Below are positions 41,482 to 49,283 of a stretch of DNA of 64,000 nt, piece after piece. The stretch spans positions 1-64,000 of the forward strand of contig NZ_JARFML010000026.1 in NCBI RefSeq assembly GCF_029167105.1, written 5' to 3'. The first letter of the stretch is position 1, and each line of letters begins with the position of its first letter. The translations under genes and the position numbers were made by a program. The notes below the pieces were generated by a model. The model worked only from the letters and a program-made list of their open reading frames with translations. It was not told where the DNA came from and did not search any database. The DNA comes from Bradyrhizobium yuanmingense (GTDB taxonomy: Bacteria > Pseudomonadota > Alphaproteobacteria > Rhizobiales > Xanthobacteraceae).

Positions 41482-41568
41482 CGTCATTGCGAGGAGCTCT
41501 TGCGACGAAGCAATCCAGACTGCCTCGGTGGAGGGATTCTGGATTGCTTCGCTGCGCTCGCAATGACG
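41482..41568 (+). repeat. 87-bp palindromic intergenic repeat, family A copy 4
   Basis: Identical arms and length to the other three copies (5000, 20748, 39597), same orientation. It fills the gap between convergent HIT and TrmO genes. Confidence 0.9.
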
Positions 41569-41586
41569 GGTTAGAGCGGAGGCCCC

Positions 41587-42078
41587 TCACTCCGTCTCGA
41601 AATCACCCTTTTGCGGCGCGGCCAGCGGCGTGAACTCGCAGCGGTCGGGCTTGATGTCGATCAGCGGCGTATTGTCGATGCAATCGAGGCCGCGCACCAG
41701 GATGGCATTGCCCTCGATGCCGACCAGCTTGACGATCGAGGTGCCGATCGGATTGGGCCGCACCGGCGAGCGCAGCGAAAACGTGCCGCGGGTCTTCTCG
41801 TTGTTCTTCGGGCTCTGCAGGATGATGTCGCGGCGCGACTTGTCGAGCCAGTAGAGCACTTCGAGATTGCTGTAGAAATCAACGCCCTTGATCGCGGGGA
41901 CGAACGGCTCGAAGATCTCGAGCCGGCATACCGGGCCATCCTGTCGTCCTTGCCGCGGCGTCTCCAGTCGCGACGTCCAGGGGGTGCGGATACGACCGAT
42001 GAAGACGAGACCGGCATCTTGCGTCGGCGGCAGCTCGATGGCGAGTTCGCCCTCGCGGAGCTCCTGTTCGCGAACCAT
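41587..42078 (-). CDS. tRNA (N6-threonylcarbamoyladenosine(37)-N6)-methyltransferase TrmO
   Basis: 163 residues, the single-domain form (E. coli TrmO has an added C-terminal domain). The beta-barrel signature is GLVFIGRIRTPW, GVDFYSNLEVLYWLDKSRRD and FSLRSPVRPNPIGTSIVKLV, the last being the SAM-binding region of the TsaA/YaeB family. It methylates t6A37 in some tRNAs. It is convergent with the HIT gene; the AzlD gene lies upstream. Confidence 0.92.
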   Translation of the reverse strand: MVREQELREGELAIELPPTQDAGLVFIGRIRTPWTSRLETPRQGRQDGPVCRLEIFEPFVPAIKGVDFYSNLEVLYWLDKSRRDIILQSPKNNEKTRGTFSLRSPVRPNPIGTSIVKLVGIEGNAILVRGLDCIDNTPLIDIKPDRCEFTPLAAPQKGDFETE

Positions 42079-42110
42079 ATGTTCTGTTCCCTAGCTGTTC
42101 GCCGGCGGTT

Positions 42111-42461
42111 TTAGCCCAACCACCACTTGCCGGCCAGCATGAAGACTTCACCCGTGACCACGCCCGCGAAGATCGAGCGGCGGGTCAGCAGGAAAACGAC
42201 CAGCCCGGCAGCGACCGCGCCGTAGCGCAGAGCATCCGGCACGCTGGCCAGCGCGCCCGGCGGCTGGACCACGATCTGGGCGATGACGCCGGCCAGGATC
42301 GCGGTTGCAACGGCCCGGACCCACACCAGCAGCTCCGAGCCCTCGTCGATACCACCGCCGAACCACAGGCCCAGCATGCGCCACATCTGGTTGGGAATGA
42401 CGCCGGCGACGAACAGCACGACGAGTGCCTGCCAGTCGCCGATGAGCTGCGCGTAGCTCAT
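42111..42461 (-). CDS. azlD: AzlD family branched-chain amino acid exporter subunit
   Basis: 116 residues from ATG 42461, which overlaps the azlC stop by 4 bp (ATGA). Three to four hydrophobic helices are visible, including WQALVVLFVAGVIPNQMWRM, IDEGSELLVWVRAVATAILA and ALRYGAVAAGLVVFLLTRRS. AzlD is the small partner of AzlC and stabilises the exporter. Family proteins are variable, so identity rests on coupling to AzlC. Confidence 0.82.
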   Translation of the reverse strand: MSYAQLIGDWQALVVLFVAGVIPNQMWRMLGLWFGGGIDEGSELLVWVRAVATAILAGVIAQIVVQPPGALASVPDALRYGAVAAGLVVFLLTRRSIFAGVVTGEVFMLAGKWWLG

Positions 42462-43198
42462 GCGCGTACCTCCCGCCACCAGTGCACGCCATAGGCAATC
42501 GTGCCAGCCACGAGGCCGCTGACGAGGATGTCGAGGCCGGAGTTCATTTTCGCAGCCAGCGGATAGAGCAAAACGCCGAGTGCCAGCGCGACGACGTCGG
42601 CGGCTTCGCGGCTGTTGCGCGCGGTCGAGAACAGGAACGACAGCGGCGTCAGCATCAGGATCGCGGCACCCAGCGTCTGCGTCAGATTGGCGGCGAGGAA
42701 AAAGCCCACGGTGTTGGCACAGAGGCACACCGAGACCAGACCGAAGCCAAGCCCGTTGACGAAGGCGATCCGCCGCTCGCGCGGCACCTGTGGCAGGAAG
42801 CGATGGCATTCGACCCACAGCGTCACGGCCGTGAGATGCGCCGCAAAGAACAGCTCACGCCGCCTGGTCGTCGGCGTACGCATCAGCGGCAGCACCGAGA
42901 CCACCATGGGAAACAGCCTGATAGCACTGACGGTGACCGCGATTGCCGACTGGATGATGGTGGCGCCCGAACCGAGCGTGGTGATCAGAATGATTTGCGC
43001 CGGACCTGCCCAGACGAACAGCGTCGAGCACAGCGCCCAGAGCAGGCTGAAATGGGTGTCATGGGCCAGCGCACCGATGCCGAGATAAGTCGCGAACAGG
43101 ACGATGGTGAGGATCGTCTGCGTGACCGAGCGCAGGCCCCAGGCAAAGGCACGCCAGGGGCTATTCCATTGCGGTGAATCGAGCGGAGGAAGCGCCAC
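42458..43198 (-). CDS. azlC: AzlC family branched-chain amino acid exporter subunit
   Basis: 246 residues, GTG start at 43198 (less certain). The AzlC signature is FVWAGPAQIILITTLGSGAT (LWAGASQF-type loop) and RLFPMVVSVLPLMR; then ELFFAAHLTAVTLWVECHRF. About seven membrane spans are readable. With AzlD it would export branched-chain amino acids (leucine, analogue azaleucine). Confidence 0.87.
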   Translation of the reverse strand: MALPPLDSPQWNSPWRAFAWGLRSVTQTILTIVLFATYLGIGALAHDTHFSLLWALCSTLFVWAGPAQIILITTLGSGATIIQSAIAVTVSAIRLFPMVVSVLPLMRTPTTRRRELFFAAHLTAVTLWVECHRFLPQVPRERRIAFVNGLGFGLVSVCLCANTVGFFLAANLTQTLGAAILMLTPLSFLFSTARNSREAADVVALALGVLLYPLAAKMNSGLDILVSGLVAGTIAYGVHWWREVRA

Positions 43199-43302
43199 GG
43201 GAGCTTTGGCTGGTGAGGAATCGTGCCCGCATAACGGGCGAGACGGTGGCGCGCGTCAAGGAAGGGCACGGCGGGGCTGGCATGCGTGACACACCCAACG
43301 CC

Positions 43303-43429
43303 GTCATTCCGGGGCGCGCCACTTGGCGCGAACCCGGAATCCATCTCGCGATGGTCTCTGTGGCCCGATGGAATCTCGAGTGCGCAATTGCGCACCAAAG
43401 TCCGATGCTTCGCATCGCCCCGGAATGAC
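43303..43429. repeat. Palindromic intergenic repeat, family B copy 3
   Basis: GTCATTCCGGGGCG at 43303 and GCCCCGGAATGAC ending at 43429, with inner segments CCCGGAATCCAT and GATGGAATCTCG. A GTGCGCAATTGCGCAC palindrome is inside, the same inner dyad as in copy 2. Members at 18038 and 27721. Confidence 0.85.
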
Positions 43430-43447
43430 CGCTAAGGCGAATGCGCT

Positions 43448-44401
43448 CTACCCGCTCACACCCCTGTTCCTCAGCACGAAGCACGCCCCGCCCGCCTTGC
43501 GGATACGGTTGCACAGATCATCAGCCTCGGCGCGCGTATCCGTGCCGATGCGGACCTGATAGAACGCGCGCGTGCCGCGGCTGCGCATCACCGAGGAGAG
43601 CAGGCTCGGATCGCGCTCGCCGATCACGGTGCTCAGTTTCGTCACGGCCCGGGAATACATCGTCAGCGCCCTGTTGCGGTCGAAACCGGCCGCGAGCTGG
43701 ACGCCCCAGATCTTTGCGGCTGCAAGCTCGACATGCTGCTCGAGCTCGGCGACGAACGGATTGGGAGCACGCTTGAGCAGCGTCATCAGATCACGGCAGC
43801 TCGTTGGCGGCGAGCTGGGCGGTCCCTTGCCGGTGCTCCCCGCCTTGGCCCAGGCATCGACACTGGTGCCGGTGATGGCATAGACGTAGTTGCGGGTCTG
43901 CTCCGGCATCGGTCCGCTGCCGGCGAGCCATTCCTGCACCCGCCGAGGGCCGGCGTTGTAGGCGGCTGCGGCAAGGCCGAGATTGCCGAACTGGTTGCGC
44001 AGCTCGTTCAGGAATTCGGCCGACTTCGGCAAGGCCTGCACCGGATTGAAGGGATCGAGCAGCCCGCGCTCGCTAGCCGTTCCCGGCATGAACTGCGCGA
44101 TCCCCTGCGCATGTTGGCCGCTGCGCGTCATGGGCCCGACCGCATCGGCCTGGAAACGGCTTTCCTGCCAGATCACGCGCGCGAAGAACTCCAGCGGCAG
44201 GTTATTGTCGCGTGCGGCGGCCTCCACGATCAGGCAGATCGACTCACGCGTGTCGCTCTCGCGGGCGTCTTTTGGTTGCTCCGCCGGCTTCGCAGGTTCC
44301 TCTGTGTTGGGAGGCGCAGCGGGGGCCGGCGTCTCCTCTGCGAGCGCCGGCGACTGCACCAGGATCTGGCACAAGACAGCAATGACCCGAACTATTCGCA
44401 T
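43448..44401 (-). CDS. Lytic transglycosylase with C-terminal SPOR domain
   Basis: 317 residues from ATG 44401. A signal peptide (RIVRVIAVLCQILVQSPALA) and a Pro/Glu linker are followed by an SLT domain. This contains the catalytic Glu80 in VIWQESRFQ, GIAQFMPGTA and AAYNAGPRRVQEWL. The last 70 residues form a SPOR-like domain (FYQVRIGTDTRAEADDLC to ACFVLRN) that would bind denuded septal glycan. It cleaves peptidoglycan to 1,6-anhydro muropeptides. Divergent from the HAD gene. Confidence 0.9.
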   Translation of the reverse strand: MRIVRVIAVLCQILVQSPALAEETPAPAAPPNTEEPAKPAEQPKDARESDTRESICLIVEAAARDNNLPLEFFARVIWQESRFQADAVGPMTRSGQHAQGIAQFMPGTASERGLLDPFNPVQALPKSAEFLNELRNQFGNLGLAAAAYNAGPRRVQEWLAGSGPMPEQTRNYVYAITGTSVDAWAKAGSTGKGPPSSPPTSCRDLMTLLKRAPNPFVAELEQHVELAAAKIWGVQLAAGFDRNRALTMYSRAVTKLSTVIGERDPSLLSSVMRSRGTRAFYQVRIGTDTRAEADDLCNRIRKAGGACFVLRNRGVSG

Positions 44402-44488
44402 GGCATTGACGCTATCGGACAAATCGGACTTGACTTGGAACCAGAGCCAACTAGCAACAGACGGCAGTATCAACACCGGTCCCGCCCG

Positions 44489-45127
44489 ATGGTGACAATC
44501 TTTTTTGATCTCGACGGCACGCTGACAAACCCGAAGCCCGGGATCACACGCTCGATCCAATATGCGCTGGAACGACTCGGCGTTCCCGTGCCGAGCGAGG
44601 ACGAACTGACCTGGTGCATAGGCCCTCCGCTGCTGGCTAGCCTTCGCAAGCTCACCGGAGCCGATGAGCTCGCCGACCGCGCACTGTTGCTCTATCGCGA
44701 GCGCTTCAGCGATATCGGCCTATTCGAGAACGAGGCTTACAGCGGAATTACGGACACGTTATCTTCGCTCGCAGCGACACGTCAGCGCATGTTCGTGGCG
44801 ACCAGCAAGCCCGCCGTCTACGCCAGCCGCATCGTCGATCATTTCGGCTTGAAGCCGTATTTCGAACGCGTGTTCGGCTCCGAGCTCGACGGCACGCGTG
44901 TCGACAAGCGCGACCTGCTCCGCTACGCGCTCGACGAGGCCAGCGTCGATGCGAACAGCGCGATCATGATCGGCGACCGCAGCCACGACGTGGTCGGCGC
45001 CAGGACCAACGGGATGACCGCCATCGGCGTGCTCTACGGCTACGGCAGCGAGGCCGAGCTGCGGGAGGCCGGCGCGCATCACATCTGCGCGGCACATCCC
45101 GAGCTGCTCGGCCATTGTGTCGCTTAG
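44489..45127 (+). CDS. HAD family phosphatase (phosphoglycolate phosphatase-like)
   Basis: 212 residues from ATG 44489. HAD motifs are IFFDLDGTLTNPKPGI (motif I, nucleophile Asp), VATSKPAVYASRI (motif II, Ser/Thr; here ATSKP), LDGTRVDKRDLL (motif III Lys) and MIGDRSHDVVGARTNGM (motif IV acidic). The cap is helical, typical of the Gph/PpaX group. The 3' end overlaps the convergent aldoxime dehydratase gene by 4 bp. Confidence 0.88.
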   Translation: MVTIFFDLDGTLTNPKPGITRSIQYALERLGVPVPSEDELTWCIGPPLLASLRKLTGADELADRALLLYRERFSDIGLFENEAYSGITDTLSSLAATRQRMFVATSKPAVYASRIVDHFGLKPYFERVFGSELDGTRVDKRDLLRYALDEASVDANSAIMIGDRSHDVVGARTNGMTAIGVLYGYGSEAELREAGAHHICAAHPELLGHCVA

Positions 45128-46164
45128 GTGCTGACCGTTTCGACCGCCGCCAGCATGCCTGTCTTCGGGTGACAGTTCAGATATTCGAAGAACTGTTCGT
45201 CGGCGGCCGCCACCGTCACCTCGTGATAGAGCCGCAGCTTGGCTGACGGCCCAAGCGTCGACAGATATTTCATTGCCGCGCCGAAGATCCTGACATGGGT
45301 CGGATGCGACTCGGCCCAGCGTTCGAGCGCGGCGAGGCTCTTCCACCAGCTCTGACCGTAGGACCTCTCGCTGACGCTTCCGTCGGCCGCGAGCACCCGC
45401 ATATAGCGGTTGGCATAGCAGCCAATCGCGAGGCCATCATCGCGCAGAAAATCCATGCCCTCGCGTAGCACCGGTTCGACGTCGTCGAGATAGAGCTTTC
45501 GCTCGGATGCTGCGGTATCGCTCCAGTCCTGCCCGGAGCGGATCAGGCAGAGATTATCGTGCGCCACGACTCGCAGCCGCGCGCCGTCGCGGACCAGCTC
45601 TGGAGTCCCCGCGGGCGCCATGGCATCGGTCTGCGACAGCGGTATGCGATCGCGCATGCCGCCCCAATAGGCGTGCTCCTGCACCTCACCGCTCATGCCC
45701 TCCGCAACGACGGCGATACCTTCCGGCCGATCGGCCGAAGAGAACAGCGTCTCGTGACGGGCAACGCTAGGACGCAGCACCTCGATGAAGCTACCGATGC
45801 CTTCGCGTTGCCGCCCGGTCCACATCTCGCGAGCCCGCGCGAACCAGGCATCAAATCGCGCGAGATCGTCCCAATAAGCGACCGTGACAACATTCTCGGA
45901 GCCGGACTGATCTGTATAGCTTGCCCGGTCCCAATGCGACGGACCGCCATCCATTGCAAACAGTCCTGCGAGTTCTTTCAACGCGTCCATTGCTGCCGCG
46001 GGTGCAGCACCACCATACTGGACACCGAAATAGGTCATCACGACGCGGCTGACCGAAGGCTTGTAGCGCGCCACGAAGGAGGGATATGGCGGCTGGTAAT
46101 CGTCCGGCACGCGCTTATGGCGCGTGCGTGGGGTTTCGAGATGCGCAGGAATTGCGGATTCCAT
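45124..46164 (-). CDS. oxd: Aldoxime dehydratase (phenylacetaldoxime dehydratase family, heme enzyme)
   Basis: 346 residues, close to known Oxd enzymes (about 350). It dehydrates aldoximes to nitriles with a b-type heme. Conserved pieces are RVPDDYQPPYPSFVARY, EHAYWGGMRDRIPLSQTD, HDNLCLIRSGQDWSD, RWAESHPTHVRIF and LRLYHEVTV. By position relative to the known enzymes, His290 is the likely heme ligand, His314 the distal base, Ser210 and Arg171 the other active-site residues; these assignments are from memory of OxdRE/OxdA. The nitrilase gene 27 bp upstream would use its product. Substrate unknown. Confidence 0.92.
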   Translation of the reverse strand: MESAIPAHLETPRTRHKRVPDDYQPPYPSFVARYKPSVSRVVMTYFGVQYGGAAPAAAMDALKELAGLFAMDGGPSHWDRASYTDQSGSENVVTVAYWDDLARFDAWFARAREMWTGRQREGIGSFIEVLRPSVARHETLFSSADRPEGIAVVAEGMSGEVQEHAYWGGMRDRIPLSQTDAMAPAGTPELVRDGARLRVVAHDNLCLIRSGQDWSDTAASERKLYLDDVEPVLREGMDFLRDDGLAIGCYANRYMRVLAADGSVSERSYGQSWWKSLAALERWAESHPTHVRIFGAAMKYLSTLGPSAKLRLYHEVTVAAADEQFFEYLNCHPKTGMLAAVETVST

Positions 46165-46191
46165 GGCCGTGTCCTCCCGTGATCGCGGCGA

Positions 46192-47208
46192 TCAGCTTGC
46201 CGCCGCCGCAATGTCCATGGGCTCGACGGTGTCGACCGGCAGCGCGAACTGCTCGACGCGCTGGTATCGCTTCTTGTTGAGCAGCAGCCGTGTGACGTCC
46301 GGCCGCGAATAATGTCCGGCGGGATCGGCGGCGTTCTTCGCAACGCCAATGGCGCCGAGATCGATCTCTGCGATCAGCAGGCCCTCCTGATCGGGCGCCA
46401 GCTTCTCCCCGATCTGACTGCCGTCGGGGCCGTAGATGGCCGCAAAGCCGCCGCCCGCATGCAGCAGCGCATTCTTGTCCGGGCGGTCGCAGAGCTCGTC
46501 GATCATGGCCTGCGAGACGGTGGCGCAAGGCGCGAGCACGAAGCAGGAGCCTTCCACCGCATAGACGCGCGAAGCCGCGTTGTTGACCTCGGCCCCTAAC
46601 GCCGGCGCGAAGGGATCGTAGAGCGAGAAGCTCGGCCAGGCCGCGACATGGACCTGCTCGTTCTGAGCGTACATCGCGTATTTCGACAGCGGCTGCAGAT
46701 GCTCCCAGCAGCACAGAGCGCCCAGCCGGCCGATGTCGGGCCGGGCATGCACGGCGAGGTCGCTGCCGTCGCCTTCGCCATAGACCGTGCGCTCGGCATG
46801 GGTCGGCCGCAGCTTGCGGCGCTTTGCGATGGTCTCGCCATCAGGGCCGATCAGCCATTGCGCGAGGTAAAGGCTGCCGCCGTCGCGCTCGGACAGGCCG
46901 ATCACGGCGGTGAGCTTTGCCTTGCGCACGGCCTCACGCAGGCGCTCAGCCTGTGGGCTGTCATAGGATAGCGAATTGTCGAAATAGCGCTGCACGAAGC
47001 CTCGCCCGATCGCCCAGGCAGGCGAGTCCAGCCAGATGTGCCAGGGGTAACCGGGGATGAAAGCTTCCGGAAACGCGATCAGCTTGGCGCCCTTTTCCGC
47101 GGCCTCCCCGATCAGCGCGATCGACTTGTCGATCGAGGCGTCGAGGTCGAGCCAGGCCGGCGCCGCCTGAACCACCGCAACCTTGTATTTCGGATGCTCG
47201 ATGCCCAT
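46192..47208 (-). CDS. nit: Nitrilase (carbon-nitrogen hydrolase)
   Basis: 338 residues from ATG 47208. The catalytic triad is Glu48 (FPEAFIPGYPW), Lys132 (RRKLRPTHAER) and Cys167 (GALCCWEHLQPL). The RPTHAER and CWEH contexts are those of true nitrilases, which turn nitriles directly into carboxylic acids and ammonia, and not of amidases. In an operon with aldoxime dehydratase 27 bp downstream. Divergent from an AraC regulator. The two enzymes form a path from aldoximes through nitriles to acids. Confidence 0.93.
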   Translation of the reverse strand: MGIEHPKYKVAVVQAAPAWLDLDASIDKSIALIGEAAEKGAKLIAFPEAFIPGYPWHIWLDSPAWAIGRGFVQRYFDNSLSYDSPQAERLREAVRKAKLTAVIGLSERDGGSLYLAQWLIGPDGETIAKRRKLRPTHAERTVYGEGDGSDLAVHARPDIGRLGALCCWEHLQPLSKYAMYAQNEQVHVAAWPSFSLYDPFAPALGAEVNNAASRVYAVEGSCFVLAPCATVSQAMIDELCDRPDKNALLHAGGGFAAIYGPDGSQIGEKLAPDQEGLLIAEIDLGAIGVAKNAADPAGHYSRPDVTRLLLNKKRYQRVEQFALPVDTVEPMDIAAAAS

Positions 47209-47398
47209 TCCTGCCTCCATTGCCGGTTGATCGGAAGCCACGTCCGATGCAGTCTATTTGGCCAAGCCGGGCGGCCGGCCGCTCGACCACGACGGCACAA
47301 AAACTCGACCGGACGCGCGACCGACCGGTACGGGATTTGCCTCCGGTCAGGCTGGATCCCAGGCGATTTTGCAGGGTGTGTGAAAGGGAGGCTTGCCG

Positions 47399-48355
47399 AT
47401 GCCAATCCAGTTCACGACGGACGGCAGTCCCGGCTATCGGCGGCTCGCTCTCTGGCAGGACATCGTCTGCGACGTCTTCGTCGGGCTCGACTGCAAGTCG
47501 GACCTCGGTAGCGCCTTTCGCGGGTCGGTCACCCAGGCTTCGCTCGGCAAAGCCGTCTGCTCCGAAGTCTGCTCCGACCGCCAGCACGTATTCCGCACGC
47601 CGTCGCGTATCGCGCGTTCAAACCAAGATTTTGTTCTCGTCGCACTCGGCAATCGCGGCAACGGTGGCGTGGTGCAGGACGGGCGCGAGACCGTGATCCG
47701 GCCAGGCGAGTTCGCGCTCTACGACACCACGCGCCCATACGAGCTGAAGTTCAACGACAGCTTTACGCAAACCATTTTCAAGGTACCACGCGAGATGCTG
47801 CAGCGGCGGCTCGCCGGCACCGAGACGCTGACCGCAATGTCATTCGGCGCCGACGCACCGCTCGAGCGGCTCGTCTATGATTTCATTGTCCGGCTCTGCC
47901 AGAATGCGGATAGTTTGAGTCAGGATACGGCCACCGCGCTGTCGGAGCAGGCAGTTGATCTGCTGGCGATGGCATTGAGCGAGCGGCTCGGCAAGTCATC
48001 GCTGCCATCCTCGACCCACCGCTCGGCCCTGCTCTACCGAGTGAAGGCGCACATCCGCGCGCACCTCGCCGATCCCGATCTCTCGCTCGCTGAAACCGCA
48101 GCCGCGCTCGGCATCTCGCCGCGCTATGTCAACGATCTTCTCGCAGACGAGGACACCTCCTTCCAGCGCCACGTCCTTGCCGAACGCCTCGCCCGATGCC
48201 GGAGAGATCTCGCCTCGCCACTGCTCGCCCATCGCCACATCAGCGAGATCGCCTTCGCCTGGGGCTTCAACGACCTCTCGCATTTCGGCAGGGTCTTTCG
48301 CGAGCATTTCGGGATGTCGCCGCGCGACTTCCGGCAGAGCCAGTTGCGGCATTGA
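47399..48355 (+). CDS. AraC family transcriptional regulator of the aldoxime/nitrile cluster
   Basis: 318 residues from ATG 47399 with a GGGAGG site at 47386-47391. The N-terminal 190 residues are an AraC-binding-like domain (AraC_binding_2 type: RLALWQDIVCDVFVGLD, VIRPGEFALYDTTRPYEL). The C-terminal two helix-turn-helix motifs read SLAETAAALGISPRYVNDLL and ISEIAFAWGFNDLSHFGRVF. Regulators of this shape (OxdR/NphR-like) accompany aldoxime and nitrile genes, so it probably activates oxd/nit in response to substrate. It is divergent from the nitrilase. Confidence 0.88.
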   Translation: MPIQFTTDGSPGYRRLALWQDIVCDVFVGLDCKSDLGSAFRGSVTQASLGKAVCSEVCSDRQHVFRTPSRIARSNQDFVLVALGNRGNGGVVQDGRETVIRPGEFALYDTTRPYELKFNDSFTQTIFKVPREMLQRRLAGTETLTAMSFGADAPLERLVYDFIVRLCQNADSLSQDTATALSEQAVDLLAMALSERLGKSSLPSSTHRSALLYRVKAHIRAHLADPDLSLAETAAALGISPRYVNDLLADEDTSFQRHVLAERLARCRRDLASPLLAHRHISEIAFAWGFNDLSHFGRVFREHFGMSPRDFRQSQLRH

Positions 48356-48360
48356 CGCCC

Positions 48361-49263
48361 CTACGGCGCGAGCCTATCGCTCGGAGAGGCGACACGGGCC
48401 TTCATCGCCGCACTCATTGGAAGCCGGAGGTTCTGTCCCTTCGGCGGAATCGGCGCCTCGAACCATTTGGCATAGAGCTTGTCGAACGCGCCGGAGGCCA
48501 TGTTCTCCTTGATCGCGGTGTCGACCAAGGCCTTGAACTCGGGATCTTCCCGACGGGTCATCAATCCGTAATAGGACGGCGCATAGGTCGCGCCCAGCAT
48601 CCGGAAGGCGTTCGGATCGGAGGCGTTAGCGACGAGCCCGGCGATCAGGATGTCGTCCTCGAACCACGCCGCGGCGCGGCCCGTCCCCAGCATCAGCAGC
48701 GACTCGGCGTGATCCTTGGCCTGGATGATCGTCACGTTCAGTTTCTGCTCGTCGAGAACCTGCTTTGCGACCGCAACGTTCAACGAGCCCTGCGTGATGA
48801 CGACCGTCTGCAAGTCGAGCCCTTTCGGCTCCATCACCCCCGACGCCGTAGACACCAGCCAGCGCGGCGATGCCACATAGGTCGCAACGGAGAACGAAAC
48901 CTGCATCTGACGTTCCGCGGTGTTGGTCGTGCTGCCGCACTCGACGTCGATGGTGCCGTTCTGGAGCAGCGGAATGCGATTGGACGCATTCACCGGGACG
49001 TAGTCGATCCCCAGCTCCGGCCGCTGCAGCACGATCCTGATCTTGTCGGCCACCGCGGAGCAGAGATCGAGCGAAAGCCCGATCGGCTTCTGGTCCGATC
49101 CGAGATAGGCGAACGGGATGGAAGCCTCCCGATAGCCGAGGGTGATCTTGCCGACCTCTCTGATCTTGTCGAGGGTCGGGCTGGCCGCTTGCGCTGTTGG
49201 AACGTCCAACAGCGCAAGCGAAAGTGCGGCAATGGCAAGCGTCGGCGCGTGTCTACGGATCAT
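48361..49263 (-). CDS. Amino-acid-type ABC transporter substrate-binding protein
   Basis: 300 residues from ATG 49263, with a signal peptide (PTLAIAALSLALLDVPTAQA). SBP family 3 pattern: KIREVGKITLGYREASIPFA, LSLDLCSAVADKI, TIDVECGSTTNTAERQMQV and YGLMTRREDPEFKALVD. Periplasmic amino acid-binding proteins (GltI type) feed ABC permeases, but no permease or ATPase gene is nearby. It begins 20 bp after the aminotransferase gene, so both are probably in one transcript. Confidence 0.9.
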   Translation of the reverse strand: MIRRHAPTLAIAALSLALLDVPTAQAASPTLDKIREVGKITLGYREASIPFAYLGSDQKPIGLSLDLCSAVADKIRIVLQRPELGIDYVPVNASNRIPLLQNGTIDVECGSTTNTAERQMQVSFSVATYVASPRWLVSTASGVMEPKGLDLQTVVITQGSLNVAVAKQVLDEQKLNVTIIQAKDHAESLLMLGTGRAAAWFEDDILIAGLVANASDPNAFRMLGATYAPSYYGLMTRREDPEFKALVDTAIKENMASGAFDKLYAKWFEAPIPPKGQNLRLPMSAAMKARVASPSDRLAP

Positions 49264-49283
49264 GTCGGCCTCCGGACTGTTGA

